A stretch of 64,000 nucleotides of DNA from JACXTP01 sp963789555 (GTDB taxonomy: Archaea; Thermoplasmatota; Thermoplasmata; Methanomassiliicoccales; UBA472): positions 1 to 64,000 of the forward strand of contig CAWBKY010000010.1 in NCBI GenBank assembly GCA_963789555.1, in the 5' to 3' direction. Numbering within the stretch: position 1 is the first letter of the stretch; each line of letters starts with the position of its first letter. Made by a program: the position numbers and the translations under genes. Below, in pieces: positions 1 through 8,211 of the stretch. The notes beneath the pieces are model-generated. The model made no database searches. It was not told where the DNA came from and saw nothing but the letters and a program-made list of their open reading frames with translations.

Positions 1-93
1 CAAGAATGTCCCATAAGCCCGATCCCTTTATCCAAGGCCAGCCTAACCTTTATTAATCTCGGTGTGCCCTATTGAAAAACGCCCTTGGAGAAG

Positions 94-110
94 CGCGTTC
101 GTGAAACGCG
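94..110 (+). promoter_or_regulatory. Small hairpin in the leader of the first gene
   Basis: Six-base arms CGCGTT and AACGCG flank a five-base loop, about 70 bases upstream of the start at 181. A TATA-like TTTATTAAT lies at about 50-58, so the hairpin would be transcribed. Its role is unknown and it may be chance. Confidence 0.3.
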
Positions 111-180
111 AGATCGTTGGAGGCGACCTCGAGCTACACAACGAAGTCCTGTTCCATGAGGTATCGAGGGAGGAGAAAAT

Positions 181-777
181 ATGGTGCTGTTCGGACCGTT
201 GCAGATGTTCGTGTTCGGGTTCCCTGGGAACGAGTTCAAGGGCGAGATACTTCCTGCCCTGAACGAGGCCAGGGAGAAGGGGATCATCAGGGTGATCGAC
301 TACATGTTCGTCCTGAAGGACAAGAATGGGTTGATCTACGAGGTCGAGGGCTCCGACCTAGGGAGGGCGGAGATCATCGAGCTCGGGGCAGGTATCGGTG
401 CGCTCATGGGTTTGGGCGCAGGAGGGCTGGAGGGGGCTGAGATCGGGGCGGTCATGGGGGCCGATGCGGCGGCGGAACGCGGAATCGGATTCACCCAGGA
501 GGACATGGACCAGGTTGCCATGGACATCCCCAAGAATAGCGCCGCCCTGATCATGATAATCGAGCACTTGTGGGCCAAGGATCTTAAACAGGCGCTCATC
601 AACTCGAACGCGGTGATGATCGCCCACGGCATGCTACCGATCGATATGTTCATCAAGATCGGGGCGATGATGGCTGCCGAGGCTGAGCCCCCAAAGAAAT
701 CGGCGCCGAAGAAAAAGCCAAGGGCGAAGAAGGGTACGACGAAGAAAAAGGCTACCGTCGCTAAAAAGAAGAATTGA
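181..777 (+). CDS. DUF6325-like protein with Lys-rich tail (paralogue A)
   Basis: A 198-residue protein of unknown function. The N-terminal FPGNEFKGEI and the central NSAALIMIIEHLWAKDL segments match the DUF6325 pattern known from actinobacteria (recalled, not searched). Between them lies a Gly/Ala-rich stretch at about residues 63-95 that could be a membrane-associating helix pair. The last 35 residues are almost all Lys, Ala and Pro, resembling nucleic-acid-binding or surface tails. The start is supported by a GGAGG ribosome site just upstream. Two relatives lie at 3239 and 8307; the copy at 8307 is almost co-linear with this one. Confidence 0.75.
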   Translation: MVLFGPLQMFVFGFPGNEFKGEILPALNEAREKGIIRVIDYMFVLKDKNGLIYEVEGSDLGRAEIIELGAGIGALMGLGAGGLEGAEIGAVMGADAAAERGIGFTQEDMDQVAMDIPKNSAALIMIIEHLWAKDLKQALINSNAVMIAHGMLPIDMFIKIGAMMAAEAEPPKKSAPKKKPRAKKGTTKKKATVAKKKN

Positions 778-834
778 ACGACGCCGGGAGGTCGGACCTT
801 TCGACTTTCAATGGGTTGACCTTCCCTATTTTTC

Positions 835-1110
835 TTATCCTTTTTGCTTCAAAGCCAGATCGGCCTCTTTCTCCAAAACTGCCAGTCTTGTATAATAATC
901 GGGGAACTCGTTCAAATGGGCCAGGGCGATCTTGCCGGTCATGATGGGGTCGTCATCCGTAACATTAGTGGACGGACTCCTACTCCCATGCTCCAGCTCC
1001 ACGTCCAATCCCATGCGGAACTGTTCCACATCATAATCCTTCCATGTGATGCCTAGCTTGTCCCCAATCTCCCTGGCCTCTTTCGCGTTAAAACTCTTCT
1101 TCTTAGCCAT
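835..1110 (-). CDS. DUF5661 family protein
   Basis: A 91-residue protein convergent with the gene before it. The motif order (EAREIGDKLGI, FRMGLDVELEHG, TNVTDDDP, TGKIALAHLNEFPDYY) is that of the DUF5661 family, small proteins of unknown function. I use the ATG at 1110, preceded by GAGGT, rather than the TTG two codons upstream. No catalytic residues can be assigned. The family assignment rests on recalled motifs and is fairly firm; the function is unknown. Confidence 0.75.
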   Translation of the reverse strand: MAKKKSFNAKEAREIGDKLGITWKDYDVEQFRMGLDVELEHGSRSPSTNVTDDDPIMTGKIALAHLNEFPDYYTRLAVLEKEADLALKQKG

Positions 1111-1169
1111 CGCCAAACCTCAGAGCGCAATTGAACGCCTGATGGATAAATAAGTTCCTCGGCCCTTCA

Positions 1170-2219
1170 TCACCAACCGATATCGGCCTTAAGCATCTGG
1201 CCCCTATAGATCGTCCTGAACCTCTCATCTGCCATGAGGCCTTGCATGATCAGGTTGGCACTGGCCCCGTACCGAAGGGGGGACAGTATCTGGGCCATCG
1301 TCGCGTTGTCCGCCGCTCTCATGATTTCGAAGGCATGGAAAAAAACTGGATCGGAACGAGGATGGCACCTCCATTTTTCCTGATAGCGATCGAGATCCCC
1401 ACATTCAATGGCATCGGCCAGTAGTCTGGCGGCAACGAATGCGTTCGAAAGCCCCCCGAAGGTGATCGGATTGGCCTGGCACGCGGCATCGCCGATAAGA
1501 CAGGCGTTGCCTTTGACGATGTTACGGAGTGGTCCGATGGGTATAGTCCTGGCGTGCTTTTCCAAGGCGTTCTCCGGAGGTGGATCGGAACCGCGCGGGA
1601 AACCTACCTTGGTCAATTTCCCATGGGGGAACCGCCAACGATATTTCCCTTGGTACCTCTCATCATAGAACAGGTCCAGTGTATCAGGTTCTGGCCTCTC
1701 GTCCAAGACATATTGTTCTACGGTCAATGACCATGGAGGGGCATCATCGAACAGATCCCTCCGGACGACCGAGCGGGCTCCGTCCGCTCCTATGACTATG
1801 CGACAACGATGATCGTTCCCGGAACGGCATCTGACATCGAACCCGCCCGCCATGGGTTTCACCTTCACCACCTCCTCGGAAACGAACTGCACGCGGTCAC
1901 CCATCCTTCCTCTGAGCAGACTGAGCAGACCTGGTCGGTCCAAGATGACCCCATCGACGGTCGCCTCGGTGTGGATGTTGCCAGGCCAGTGCTCCCTTAC
2001 CTTCCGCACTTTGTTCCGCAAGGTCACCTCGTCCCCTAGGTTCAAAGTGCCAAGGCCTTGGCGACCGATGCCCTCGCCGCACATTCGATGATAACCGCCA
2101 AAACCGTCTGTGTCCAAACGCTCCAGGACCATGATCTGTCGTTCTGTGTCGAGGTTGCACAAGGACCATGCCGTGGCCAAACCCGCTGGCCCCCCTCCAA
2201 TGATCACGATGTCATCCAT
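1170..2219 (-). CDS. FAD-dependent oxidoreductase, geranylgeranyl-reductase-like
   Basis: A 349-residue flavoprotein. The dinucleotide-binding motif VIIGGGPAGLATA lies at the very N-terminus when the ATG at 2219 is used, which fits the family and argues against the longer open frame. A second FAD motif, GNACLIGDAACQANP, occurs about two thirds along, and MCGEGIG sits in the first third, as in archaeal geranylgeranyl reductases and related prenyl-saturating enzymes of lipid synthesis. The exact substrate cannot be read from sequence; a generic digeranylgeranylglycerophospholipid reductase role is one option. Confidence 0.7.
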   Translation of the reverse strand: MDDIVIIGGGPAGLATAWSLCNLDTERQIMVLERLDTDGFGGYHRMCGEGIGRQGLGTLNLGDEVTLRNKVRKVREHWPGNIHTEATVDGVILDRPGLLSLLRGRMGDRVQFVSEEVVKVKPMAGGFDVRCRSGNDHRCRIVIGADGARSVVRRDLFDDAPPWSLTVEQYVLDERPEPDTLDLFYDERYQGKYRWRFPHGKLTKVGFPRGSDPPPENALEKHARTIPIGPLRNIVKGNACLIGDAACQANPITFGGLSNAFVAARLLADAIECGDLDRYQEKWRCHPRSDPVFFHAFEIMRAADNATMAQILSPLRYGASANLIMQGLMADERFRTIYRGQMLKADIGW

Positions 2220-2327
2220 ATGACCGACTCGACCGTTACATATCATTACAGGAAATAGAACCTGTTTTCCTTTCAAGGATTTATTTTAATAACTTTGTCG
2301 CTCAATAGGGTGCCAGCACGGATAGTC

Positions 2328-3083
2328 ATGATGAAGATAGGGTGGTTCACGACGGCCAGGGGGCCAGGTTCCCTCAACCTTTTTACCAAGATGCTTGAAA
2401 AGGTCGATTCGGGCATGATCGATGCACGGATCTCATTCGTTTTCATCAACCGGGAGGTCAAAGGAAACCAATTCCGAACCAAGCTGATCAAGATGGCAGA
2501 GGAACGGAACATACCGGTGGTGATATTCCCCTCCGACTCGTTCCGACCGGACCTTAAGGCAAAGGACATGGATGCTTGGAGGGACGCATACGGTGAGGGG
2601 TTGAGGTCGCATCTGTCAGATTTTGAGATCGATTTCGGGGTGTTGGCGGGATACATGTTGATCTTCGACCCAGAGACCTGCCGCAGGTATTCGCTCATCA
2701 ACCTCCACCCGGCCCTTCCCGACTCATACAAAGGGACCTGGGAGGAGATAGTGGGCCAGGTGGTGGACAACAACGATGAGAGGTATGGGTCCATGGTGCA
2801 CCTTTGCACCCCTGAACTGGACCGGGGACAGACCATCGCATATGATTCGTTCCCGGTAGATGACCTCCTTGGTTCAGGCGGTTCAAGGGAGGATATTGTC
2901 CGATCGATCAGGGGAAGAGAGGTTCAGAGGGAAGTATCTCTACTGATGGGGACGATCGAACAGGTCGTTAACGGATCGATCGTTCTTAGAAACGGAGAGG
3001 CCTGGAAAAAGGATGGTTCAAGATTGTCCGTCCCACTGTGCTTATCGGAAAAAATTGATCGTGAATTGGAAATGAAACGTTGA
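2328..3083 (+). CDS. PurN-like formyltransferase
   Basis: A 251-residue protein of the formyltransferase fold. The catalytic triad of glycinamide ribonucleotide transformylase appears conserved: Asn125 and His127 in SLINLHPALP, and Asp165 in ELDRGQ. The early segment MKIGWFTTARGPGS resembles the phosphate-binding loop of that family, though not exactly. It has no purine-gene neighbours here, so it could act on another amine substrate. I chose the ATG pair at 2328/2331; an in-frame GTG and TTG lie upstream but lack a ribosome site. Confidence 0.65.
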   Translation: MMKIGWFTTARGPGSLNLFTKMLEKVDSGMIDARISFVFINREVKGNQFRTKLIKMAEERNIPVVIFPSDSFRPDLKAKDMDAWRDAYGEGLRSHLSDFEIDFGVLAGYMLIFDPETCRRYSLINLHPALPDSYKGTWEEIVGQVVDNNDERYGSMVHLCTPELDRGQTIAYDSFPVDDLLGSGGSREDIVRSIRGREVQREVSLLMGTIEQVVNGSIVLRNGEAWKKDGSRLSVPLCLSEKIDRELEMKR

Positions 3084-3238
3084 TGAATCGGATTTATCAA
3101 CGGCAAAACCTTCATTTGAGTCGCCGGGTCGCCTTCAACCGAATCGGATTAAAAATAATGGTGATTTGGAAAGTTTAATATGACGGTCGTTGAAATCAGA
3201 AGATATAGTAAATATTGTAAATTGTATGAGGATTGAAT

Positions 3239-3691
3239 ATGGCTAGGAAATCGAGCAAGAAGAAGATGCAAATCTTGGGGCCTGTGGACTATTTGGTGGT
3301 CGCGTTCCCCGGTAACAAGATGAACGGTAAGATAATTCCAGAGCTGGAGAGACTGGAAAAGAACGGGACCATTCGGATGATCGACCTGGTCGTCATCAGA
3401 AAGGACATCCACGGAAAGGTCGATGTGATCGAGCTGAAGGAGCTGCCTAAGAACGATGCCTTCTCCAAGTTCGCGGAGAGCATGAACGAATGGATCACGC
3501 TGGATGACATCGATAACGTGGCCGCCTCGCTCCCATTGAACTGCACCGCTGGACTTTTGCTTTATGAGAACACCTGGGCAACCAAGTTCAAGCAGAACCT
3601 GCTCGAGTCCGATGCCATGTTGATCGGACAAGGTCGGGTCCCCGGATATCTATTGGACGCGGTCTTCCAGATGCAACAGATGGAGGAGTGA
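3239..3691 (+). CDS. DUF6325 family protein (paralogue C, SHOCT-linked)
   Basis: A 150-residue protein closest of the three paralogues to the classic DUF6325 layout: GPVDYLVVAFPGN near the N-terminus, RMIDLVVIRKD in the middle and AGLLLYENTWATKFK in the last third. It lacks the Gly-rich insertion and Lys tail of the other two. The ATG at 3239 is preceded by GAGGA. The following SHOCT gene starts at its stop codon; the same DUF6325-SHOCT pairing is familiar in actinobacteria (recalled). Function unknown. Confidence 0.8.
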   Translation: MARKSSKKKMQILGPVDYLVVAFPGNKMNGKIIPELERLEKNGTIRMIDLVVIRKDIHGKVDVIELKELPKNDAFSKFAESMNEWITLDDIDNVAASLPLNCTAGLLLYENTWATKFKQNLLESDAMLIGQGRVPGYLLDAVFQMQQMEE

Positions 3692-3696
3692 TTAAG

Positions 3697-3960
3697 ATGA
3701 GAGGAAGAGGAGCAGCGTTGGTCATCGGGATGAAGGCAGGAGAGGCCAAGGCACAACAGCAGGCAGCCGCACAACAGCAGGCAGCGGCGGAAGGTGCGGC
3801 CCAACAGAAGGCGGCCAGTGAGGCAGCCGCCGCAGCAGCAGCCCCGGTGGCAGCAGCCGATCCGACCGAGCAGCTTAAGAAGTTGGCCGAACTGCATGAC
3901 CAGGGAATCATCTCTGATGAGGAGTTCGCAGCCGCCAAGAAGAAAGCTTTGGGAATCTGA
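3697..3960 (+). CDS. SHOCT-domain small protein
   Basis: An 87-residue protein. A low-complexity Ala/Gln-rich segment (about residues 10-55) is followed by a SHOCT module with the typical pattern QLKKLAELHDQGIISDEEF and a terminal KKKALG. SHOCT is a short C-terminal helical domain that accompanies oligomeric or membrane proteins. The ATG at 3697 has GGAGGAG upstream, located in the end of the preceding gene; an in-frame GTG at 3688 is an alternative. Probably co-translated with the DUF6325 protein and likely its partner. Confidence 0.75.
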   Translation: MRGRGAALVIGMKAGEAKAQQQAAAQQQAAAEGAAQQKAASEAAAAAAAPVAAADPTEQLKKLAELHDQGIISDEEFAAAKKKALGI

Positions 3961-3978
3961 GCCTTCTAACTAAACTTA

Positions 3979-4016
3979 GGTCCATCACACTTGGTGGACC
4001 GTTTTAAAATTTTTTT
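3979..4016 (+). terminator. Hairpin plus T-run after the SHOCT gene
   Basis: GGTCCA at 3979-3984 pairs with TGGACC at 3995-4000, followed by a run of seven T at 4010-4016. Archaeal termination mainly needs the T-run; the hairpin is a bonus. It fits the end of the DUF6325-SHOCT unit. Confidence 0.5.
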
Positions 4017-4095
4017 ATGAATTCCCAGTTTCAACAGATTTTTAAAAAAAATGAGACTGGATAAAGAAGAAAAACGAATAAAAAATTGAAAGGAT

Positions 4096-4812
4096 TCAGG
4101 TCGTTGCCGATTTCTCCCGGCAAAACGGAATGGCCTTTTCGTTCAATCTCTCCAAGGCTTCCAACGTGCTCTCGAGCTTGTCCGCCGGAAAACCAATGAA
4201 CATCTCTTCCGGGGCGATCTCGGTGTATTTCCTGCAGCCTACGCAACCAAAGGATGCGTTCGGAGCTCCGGTCAGATAGGGCCGGATGGTGGAATCGGCA
4301 CAGCTCCCTTGGACCGGGGCGATCTCGATCGTCACCCTGCCCCCTTTTTCGTAGGATGTAGCGGCAGGCAGCAACCAATAAACCTGTTCTGGAGTTCCAG
4401 TGATGACGATCACGTCAGGAGCGATCTTGACCTTGCTCAGTGGGCAGACGAGGGTCGCCGCCAAGCTCCCTGGTTCCAATTTTGGTCTTACATCCATGGT
4501 GTGCTTTGCCGCTTCCTCGCTACAGTACATCCCCATGTTATGATGGAAGTGGCCGGAAGCCACCTTGTCCGGGATCGGCATAAGGCCGAGGGCCGAGGCA
4601 CCGACGGGGCAGGCATGCTTGTCAGCGGGAAGGAGGAGGCACTCGCCCTTCTTGGCCCTCATGATCGATTGGCAATGCCTTAATCGTTTTTCAGGTTCTT
4701 GGTAACCTTCCGGTAATGGTTCTCCCTTTTTTATTAGCTTGATCGCCACTGGCTCATATTTCAATCCCAAGATCTCGACCATCTTTCTTGAGCACTCGGC
4801 ATAGTTCACCAT
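4096..4812 (-). CDS. DUF169 family protein
   Basis: A 238-residue cytoplasmic protein with the layout of the DUF169 family (COG2043-like), common in methanogens and other anaerobes: an early PVAIKLIKKGE, then Cys-containing motifs HCQSIM, ACPVGAS and, near the C-terminus, FGCVGCRKYTEIAP. The conserved cysteines suggest metal or thiol chemistry, but no activity is established to my knowledge. The ATG at 4812 is preceded by GAGG. It lies downstream of, and on the same strand as, the two rhodanese genes and may belong to the same sulfur-related cluster. Confidence 0.75.
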   Translation of the reverse strand: MVNYAECSRKMVEILGLKYEPVAIKLIKKGEPLPEGYQEPEKRLRHCQSIMRAKKGECLLLPADKHACPVGASALGLMPIPDKVASGHFHHNMGMYCSEEAAKHTMDVRPKLEPGSLAATLVCPLSKVKIAPDVIVITGTPEQVYWLLPAATSYEKGGRVTIEIAPVQGSCADSTIRPYLTGAPNASFGCVGCRKYTEIAPEEMFIGFPADKLESTLEALERLNEKAIPFCREKSATT

Positions 4813-4890
4813 CAGAAGAACCTCGTCTGTGAATAACGGACCTTGTAAATATACATCTTATTTATTCCAGGTCCCTAAGAGATACCAAGG

Positions 4891-5433
4891 TTACGGACGA
4901 GCTTCGAACCCCATCAGAGCTGGATCGACGTCATATGTCCAAGGCGACCCTGAGTTCTTCCACCCGTTCCTCATCCGCTTCCCATGGTATGCGCATCCGG
5001 GGTCGTCCACCTTGTCCCCTTCCATGCCATCGATGATGTTGTAGACATTTACGAACCCGGCCTTGGCAAGCGCGTTCACAGATAGGGCGCTGCGGTCCCC
5101 CGATCGGCACATGACCAGGAGCGTGTCGGTCGGCGTGAACCTTGCCTTCACCTGGGAGATGAAATCGGGATTTGGCACCACGACGAACTCATTGATCTCA
5201 GCGTTCCACTGATGTTTGACGAAGATGATGGGGATGTTCCTCGCCATTTCCGCGTGGCCGACGAAAACGTACTCTTCCGGGGTGCGGACGTCGATGATGT
5301 TTACCGTTTCGGGATCTTTTTCCCACATCACGTATGCCTCTCGCGCTGTCACATAAAGCCCTAGGCCTGTCTGCTTCCTTTCAGGTACTGGATGGCCTGA
5401 ATGAGTGGCGGATCTCTTGTCATCTCTCACCAT
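4891..5433 (-). CDS. Rhodanese-like sulfurtransferase (copy 2)
   Basis: A 180-residue single-domain rhodanese. IIDVRTPEEYVFVGH starts the domain and the active-site loop CRSGDRS carries the catalytic Cys. No signal peptide, so cytoplasmic. The ATG at 5433 follows GGAG. The N-terminal GLGLYVTAREAYVMWEKDP and C-terminal NGWKNSGSPWTY segments are shared with the upstream rhodanese at 5594-6166, showing that the two arose by duplication. Six-residue rhodanese loops after the Cys usually handle sulfur rather than phosphate substrates. Confidence 0.85.
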   Translation of the reverse strand: MVRDDKRSATHSGHPVPERKQTGLGLYVTAREAYVMWEKDPETVNIIDVRTPEEYVFVGHAEMARNIPIIFVKHQWNAEINEFVVVPNPDFISQVKARFTPTDTLLVMCRSGDRSALSVNALAKAGFVNVYNIIDGMEGDKVDDPGCAYHGKRMRNGWKNSGSPWTYDVDPALMGFEARP

Positions 5434-5534
5434 GTTATCTCCTCATCATTCCCTTCATCAAACTCATCAATGGTGCCACGATGTCAAGTCTATTCTCTGG
5501 TTCGTCAAGTTCGTCCTTGCTATCTCCCATCAGA

Positions 5535-5600
5535 CTAGTCCAACCTAGCTCCTGTGGCCAATGGTGGGACGGACTTGGGAAGCTTCGCCGTGGTCACCTT
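5535..5600 (-). pseudogene. Remnant of a second desulfinase-like gene (last 21 codons)
   Basis: Read on the minus strand, this stretch encodes KVTTAKLPKSVPPLATGARL plus Asp and a TAG stop. The intact neighbour at 6207-7448 ends with KVTTAKLPKSAAPLASGARL plus Gly and a stop, so 17 of 21 positions match and both end at the same place. The remnant begins inside the stop region of rhodanese copy 1. It is therefore the surviving tail of a duplicated copy whose body was deleted. Confidence 0.85.
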
Positions 5601-6166
5601 ATGGACCGGGGAAGTACCACTCGTTCCGGGACGATTTCATATGTCCAGGGCAGTCCTGAATTCCTCCATCCGTTCTTCATCTTCAGTCCTAGGAACACAC
5701 TTTCGGGATCGGTGACCGTATCCCCCTCCATGCCATCAATGATGTTGTAGGCTTTCTTGAACCCACACTGCGCGAGAGCGTTGATGGCTAGACAGGCACG
5801 ACCACCTGCTCTGCAGGTGACCAATAGCGTGTCGGAAGGTTCGAACAATCTCTTCATATCCTGGATGAAGTCGGGGTTAGGCTTCATGGGGAACTGCTTC
5901 CTGTCGGCATCCCATTCATACGTCTGGATAGCGACGGGAATGTTCCAGGCCATTGGTGGGTGACCGATGAAGAGGTATTCCTCGGTGGTGCGGCAATCGA
6001 TGATCTTTACCTTCTCAGGGTCTTCCTTCCACATTTCATAGGCCTCCTTCGCCGTCACATAGAGACCCAAGACCGTCTCCTTCCCCTTGGGGGCAGGAGG
6101 TTTCGCCTGGGATGGTTCCTCCTTCTTGGTCGCTTTTTTTCCTTTTGACGATTTCAAATTTGCCAT
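5594..6166 (-). CDS. Rhodanese-like sulfurtransferase (copy 1)
   Basis: A 190-residue rhodanese with a Lys/Pro-rich N-terminal tail (about 30 residues), then GLYVTAKEAYEMWKEDP, IIDCRTTEEYLFIGH and the active-site loop CRAGGRA with the catalytic Cys. It follows the desulfinase-like gene by about 40 bases on the same strand. I use the ATG at 6166, preceded by a GGGGGA-type ribosome site. The final residues after WTYEIVPERV differ from copy 2 because the stop lies at the recombination joint with the desulfinase remnant. Confidence 0.85.
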   Translation of the reverse strand: MANLKSSKGKKATKKEEPSQAKPPAPKGKETVLGLYVTAKEAYEMWKEDPEKVKIIDCRTTEEYLFIGHPPMAWNIPVAIQTYEWDADRKQFPMKPNPDFIQDMKRLFEPSDTLLVTCRAGGRACLAINALAQCGFKKAYNIIDGMEGDTVTDPESVFLGLKMKNGWRNSGLPWTYEIVPERVVLPRSIR

Positions 6167-6206
6167 GATCGTCCTCCCCCTTTCACCATCCGGTCGCACA
6201 TACCGA

Positions 6207-7448
6207 TTAACCGAGCCGTGCTCCTGATGCCAGAGGTGCGGCGGACTTGGGAAGCTTCGCCGTGGTCACCTTCTTCCATTGCTCTTCCAACAGCTCTCGC
6301 GCCGCCTGCTCCAGGAACTTGGGCGCGGCCCACTCCTTCACGTCGAAGTCGTTCTTGATGTAGCCGTGGCTGAGCATGAAATCCTTCCCGATCTCGACGC
6401 AGGCCAGGTTCTGAGGGGACAGGTTGGGCACCATGTCGACATCCTTGATTCCCCTATAGGTGTGTTCGACGTCCAGGTAGAACGTCTGCCTATCGAGTAT
6501 CGCTGCCGCGGCATGCTTGTGCTCGTTGGCCCAGCGCCCTACCTTGATCATGCCCTTCATGAAGGCCACGACGAGCTCGGGGTGCTTCTCGGCCATAACA
6601 TCGGTGCAAGTGATGACGGCGGGGACGTTGGCCACCTGTAAGGTCCAGTCCGGATATCTGGACAGGTCCTCGATCGCCTTGAACTTGCCTGTCGCTTCTG
6701 TGAGTTGTTGCAATGGTTTGCTCTGAGTATAGATCGCGTCGACAACGCCCTTTTCCAAGGCCGTCTCCAAAGGACGGAAGGCAAGGTCATGCTTGTGATC
6801 ACGCTTGAGCCATAATTCAGATGGGTTCTCCATGGGCGGACCTACCATCTTGGGGTCGTCATACCAGTCGTCCGGATAGGGGAATTCCACGATCTGCACG
6901 TCCTTGCGTTTCATCCCGTTCATCCGGAGCATCAGTTCGATGCCCTGTTCCTCCTGGATGCGCCACCAGTCGCATTTGGTCGTGTTCAGGCTCTTGGAGA
7001 GGCCGATCTTCTTGCCCTTCAGGTCCTTCATCAGATAGATGTCGTCCCTGGCCCGCACCATCATGACGCCGCCTTCATACACCTGCGTGGTCCCGAGGAG
7101 CCTTGTCCTGCGGATGTCCGCGTGCACATGGACCGGGGGGAACAGGCCACCGAAGCGGATGAGGTTGTCCAGATTATGGATGTAATGCGGGTACCAGTTG
7201 TTCTCCTCGCGCGAGCGGAGGAAGGCGTAGTGGACGCCTATTTTCTTGAATTCCTCTCTAGTCCAACCCAGCTCTTGATCGACGTTGCTGGCGGATACGA
7301 GCGGGCAATTTGTGTAGTAAACCTCGTTCCAATCCAATGGAACGGTGGTGAACTTCTTGGTATTCTTGCTCATCACTGCGTCACTCTTCTCGAGGACACC
7401 AGGGGCACAGCGCGTCGCCTTACCCTCTTTTTTTACTTCCTTTCCCAT
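6207..7448 (-). CDS. DszB-like desulfinase homologue (SsuA/THI5-like fold)
   Basis: A 413-residue protein of the periplasmic-binding-protein fold. Compared from memory with Rhodococcus DszB (2'-hydroxybiphenyl-2-sulfinate desulfinase), it keeps the nucleophile context (TNCPL, Cys48; DszB Cys27), His88 ten residues before Arg98 (DszB His60 and Arg70) and the following RFGG (Gly101; DszB Gly73). It also keeps RRTRLLG, LKGKKIGLS and the C-terminal EWAAPKFLEQ. There is no signal peptide and no ABC permease or ATPase nearby, so a cytoplasmic C-S cleaving enzyme is more likely than a transporter-binding protein. The ATG at 7448 follows GGAGGG. It overlaps the TetR gene by about 29 bases. The substrate is unknown. 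Confidence 0.7.
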   Translation of the reverse strand: MGKEVKKEGKATRCAPGVLEKSDAVMSKNTKKFTTVPLDWNEVYYTNCPLVSASNVDQELGWTREEFKKIGVHYAFLRSREENNWYPHYIHNLDNLIRFGGLFPPVHVHADIRRTRLLGTTQVYEGGVMMVRARDDIYLMKDLKGKKIGLSKSLNTTKCDWWRIQEEQGIELMLRMNGMKRKDVQIVEFPYPDDWYDDPKMVGPPMENPSELWLKRDHKHDLAFRPLETALEKGVVDAIYTQSKPLQQLTEATGKFKAIEDLSRYPDWTLQVANVPAVITCTDVMAEKHPELVVAFMKGMIKVGRWANEHKHAAAAILDRQTFYLDVEHTYRGIKDVDMVPNLSPQNLACVEIGKDFMLSHGYIKNDFDVKEWAAPKFLEQAARELLEEQWKKVTTAKLPKSAAPLASGARLG

Positions 7449-8115
7449 TGGTATTTCCCTCCTTACCATTTTTTATTCCATTCCAAATGATGCGGTCCAT
7501 TTGCTCCAACGCCTGGGATGCATCAAGACCGCACTTTTCCAATATCCGTTCGTCCCGGATCACGAATGCTATTTGTCTGAAGATATGGACAACGAAGCAA
7601 GAATTTATGGGTTCGATCTCGTCGGACTCGACCGCTTCGTCTACCAGCTCCACGAACCTCTCTACGAACTGGTTGGAAATGCTGGCATATGCCAATCGGG
7701 CCGATTCGAAACGATCGACATCATTGCGAAACTCGTGTGATTGAAGGCGAATCAATTCAACTGCGGCATGCCAGTAAAGCCGAGCCCTATCTACAGCGGT
7801 TTTACCTCGAAGTGACTGGGCCTCCATTTTTTCAAGGGCGAGATCGCCCCATCGAGCGATGGCAAGGACTATAAGCCCATCCTTATTCGTTGCTATCTTG
7901 TATAATGACGAGACGGAGCAATGCAGCTCATTGGCCATATCAGACACCGTCACCTCTGAGAACCCGCGTTCAATGATTATGTCCACCATTCCATCTAAAA
8001 GTTCCAGGCGGCGATCGTCATCGAACCTCTTAGGCAATTTCAAACCTCCAACGTCATATTTTGTTTCAGCCGAAAAAGAACCAAGGTCGCTTACTTGGAA
8101 ATTCAACGGCTTCAT
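7420..8115 (-). CDS. TetR/AcrR family transcriptional regulator
   Basis: A 231-residue regulator. The N-terminal helix-turn-helix is recognisable in RLELLDGMVDIIIERGF, SEVTVSDMANELHCSVSSLYK and NKDGLIVLAI at about residues 34-85; the rest is a helical ligand-binding domain. It is the first gene of the desulfinase/rhodanese unit and overlaps the desulfinase start, so it probably controls that unit and itself. The ATG at 8115 is chosen over an upstream TTG because the HTH spacing fits either way and the ATG is standard. Two palindromes lie in the divergent intergenic region. Confidence 0.85.
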   Translation of the reverse strand: MKPLNFQVSDLGSFSAETKYDVGGLKLPKRFDDDRRLELLDGMVDIIIERGFSEVTVSDMANELHCSVSSLYKIATNKDGLIVLAIARWGDLALEKMEAQSLRGKTAVDRARLYWHAAVELIRLQSHEFRNDVDRFESARLAYASISNQFVERFVELVDEAVESDEIEPINSCFVVHIFRQIAFVIRDERILEKCGLDASQALEQMDRIIWNGIKNGKEGNTNGKGSKKRG

Positions 8116-8138
8116 AGCCCTTTTTGAGTAACATTTCA

Positions 8139-8192
8139 AGTAATATATTATTTAATGCATTAGTAATTTAATAAGTATTATATTACTGATGC
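8139..8192. promoter_or_regulatory. AT-rich inverted repeats, candidate operator/promoter
   Basis: AGTAATATA at 8139-8147 is mirrored by TATATTACT at 8179-8187. GCATTAGTAAT at 8157-8167 is mirrored, with one mismatch, by ATTACTGATGC at 8182-8192. The stretch is strongly AT-rich and lies directly upstream of the TetR gene, so it probably holds the promoter and an operator half-site array. Confidence 0.5.
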
Positions 8193-8211
8193 TACTCTCC
8201 ACGTCATGGGC

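Noticed and set aside
336..656. Long open frames antisense to the first DUF6325-like gene
   Set aside because: They mirror codon bias of the real gene, have no ribosome site and no family motifs; many similar antisense frames occur in this G+C-rich window.
6207..7448. ABC-transporter substrate-binding protein for sulfonates or thiamine precursors
   Set aside because: Possible from the fold, but there is no signal peptide, lipobox, permease or ATPase, and the DszB catalytic residues are kept, so an enzyme is favoured.
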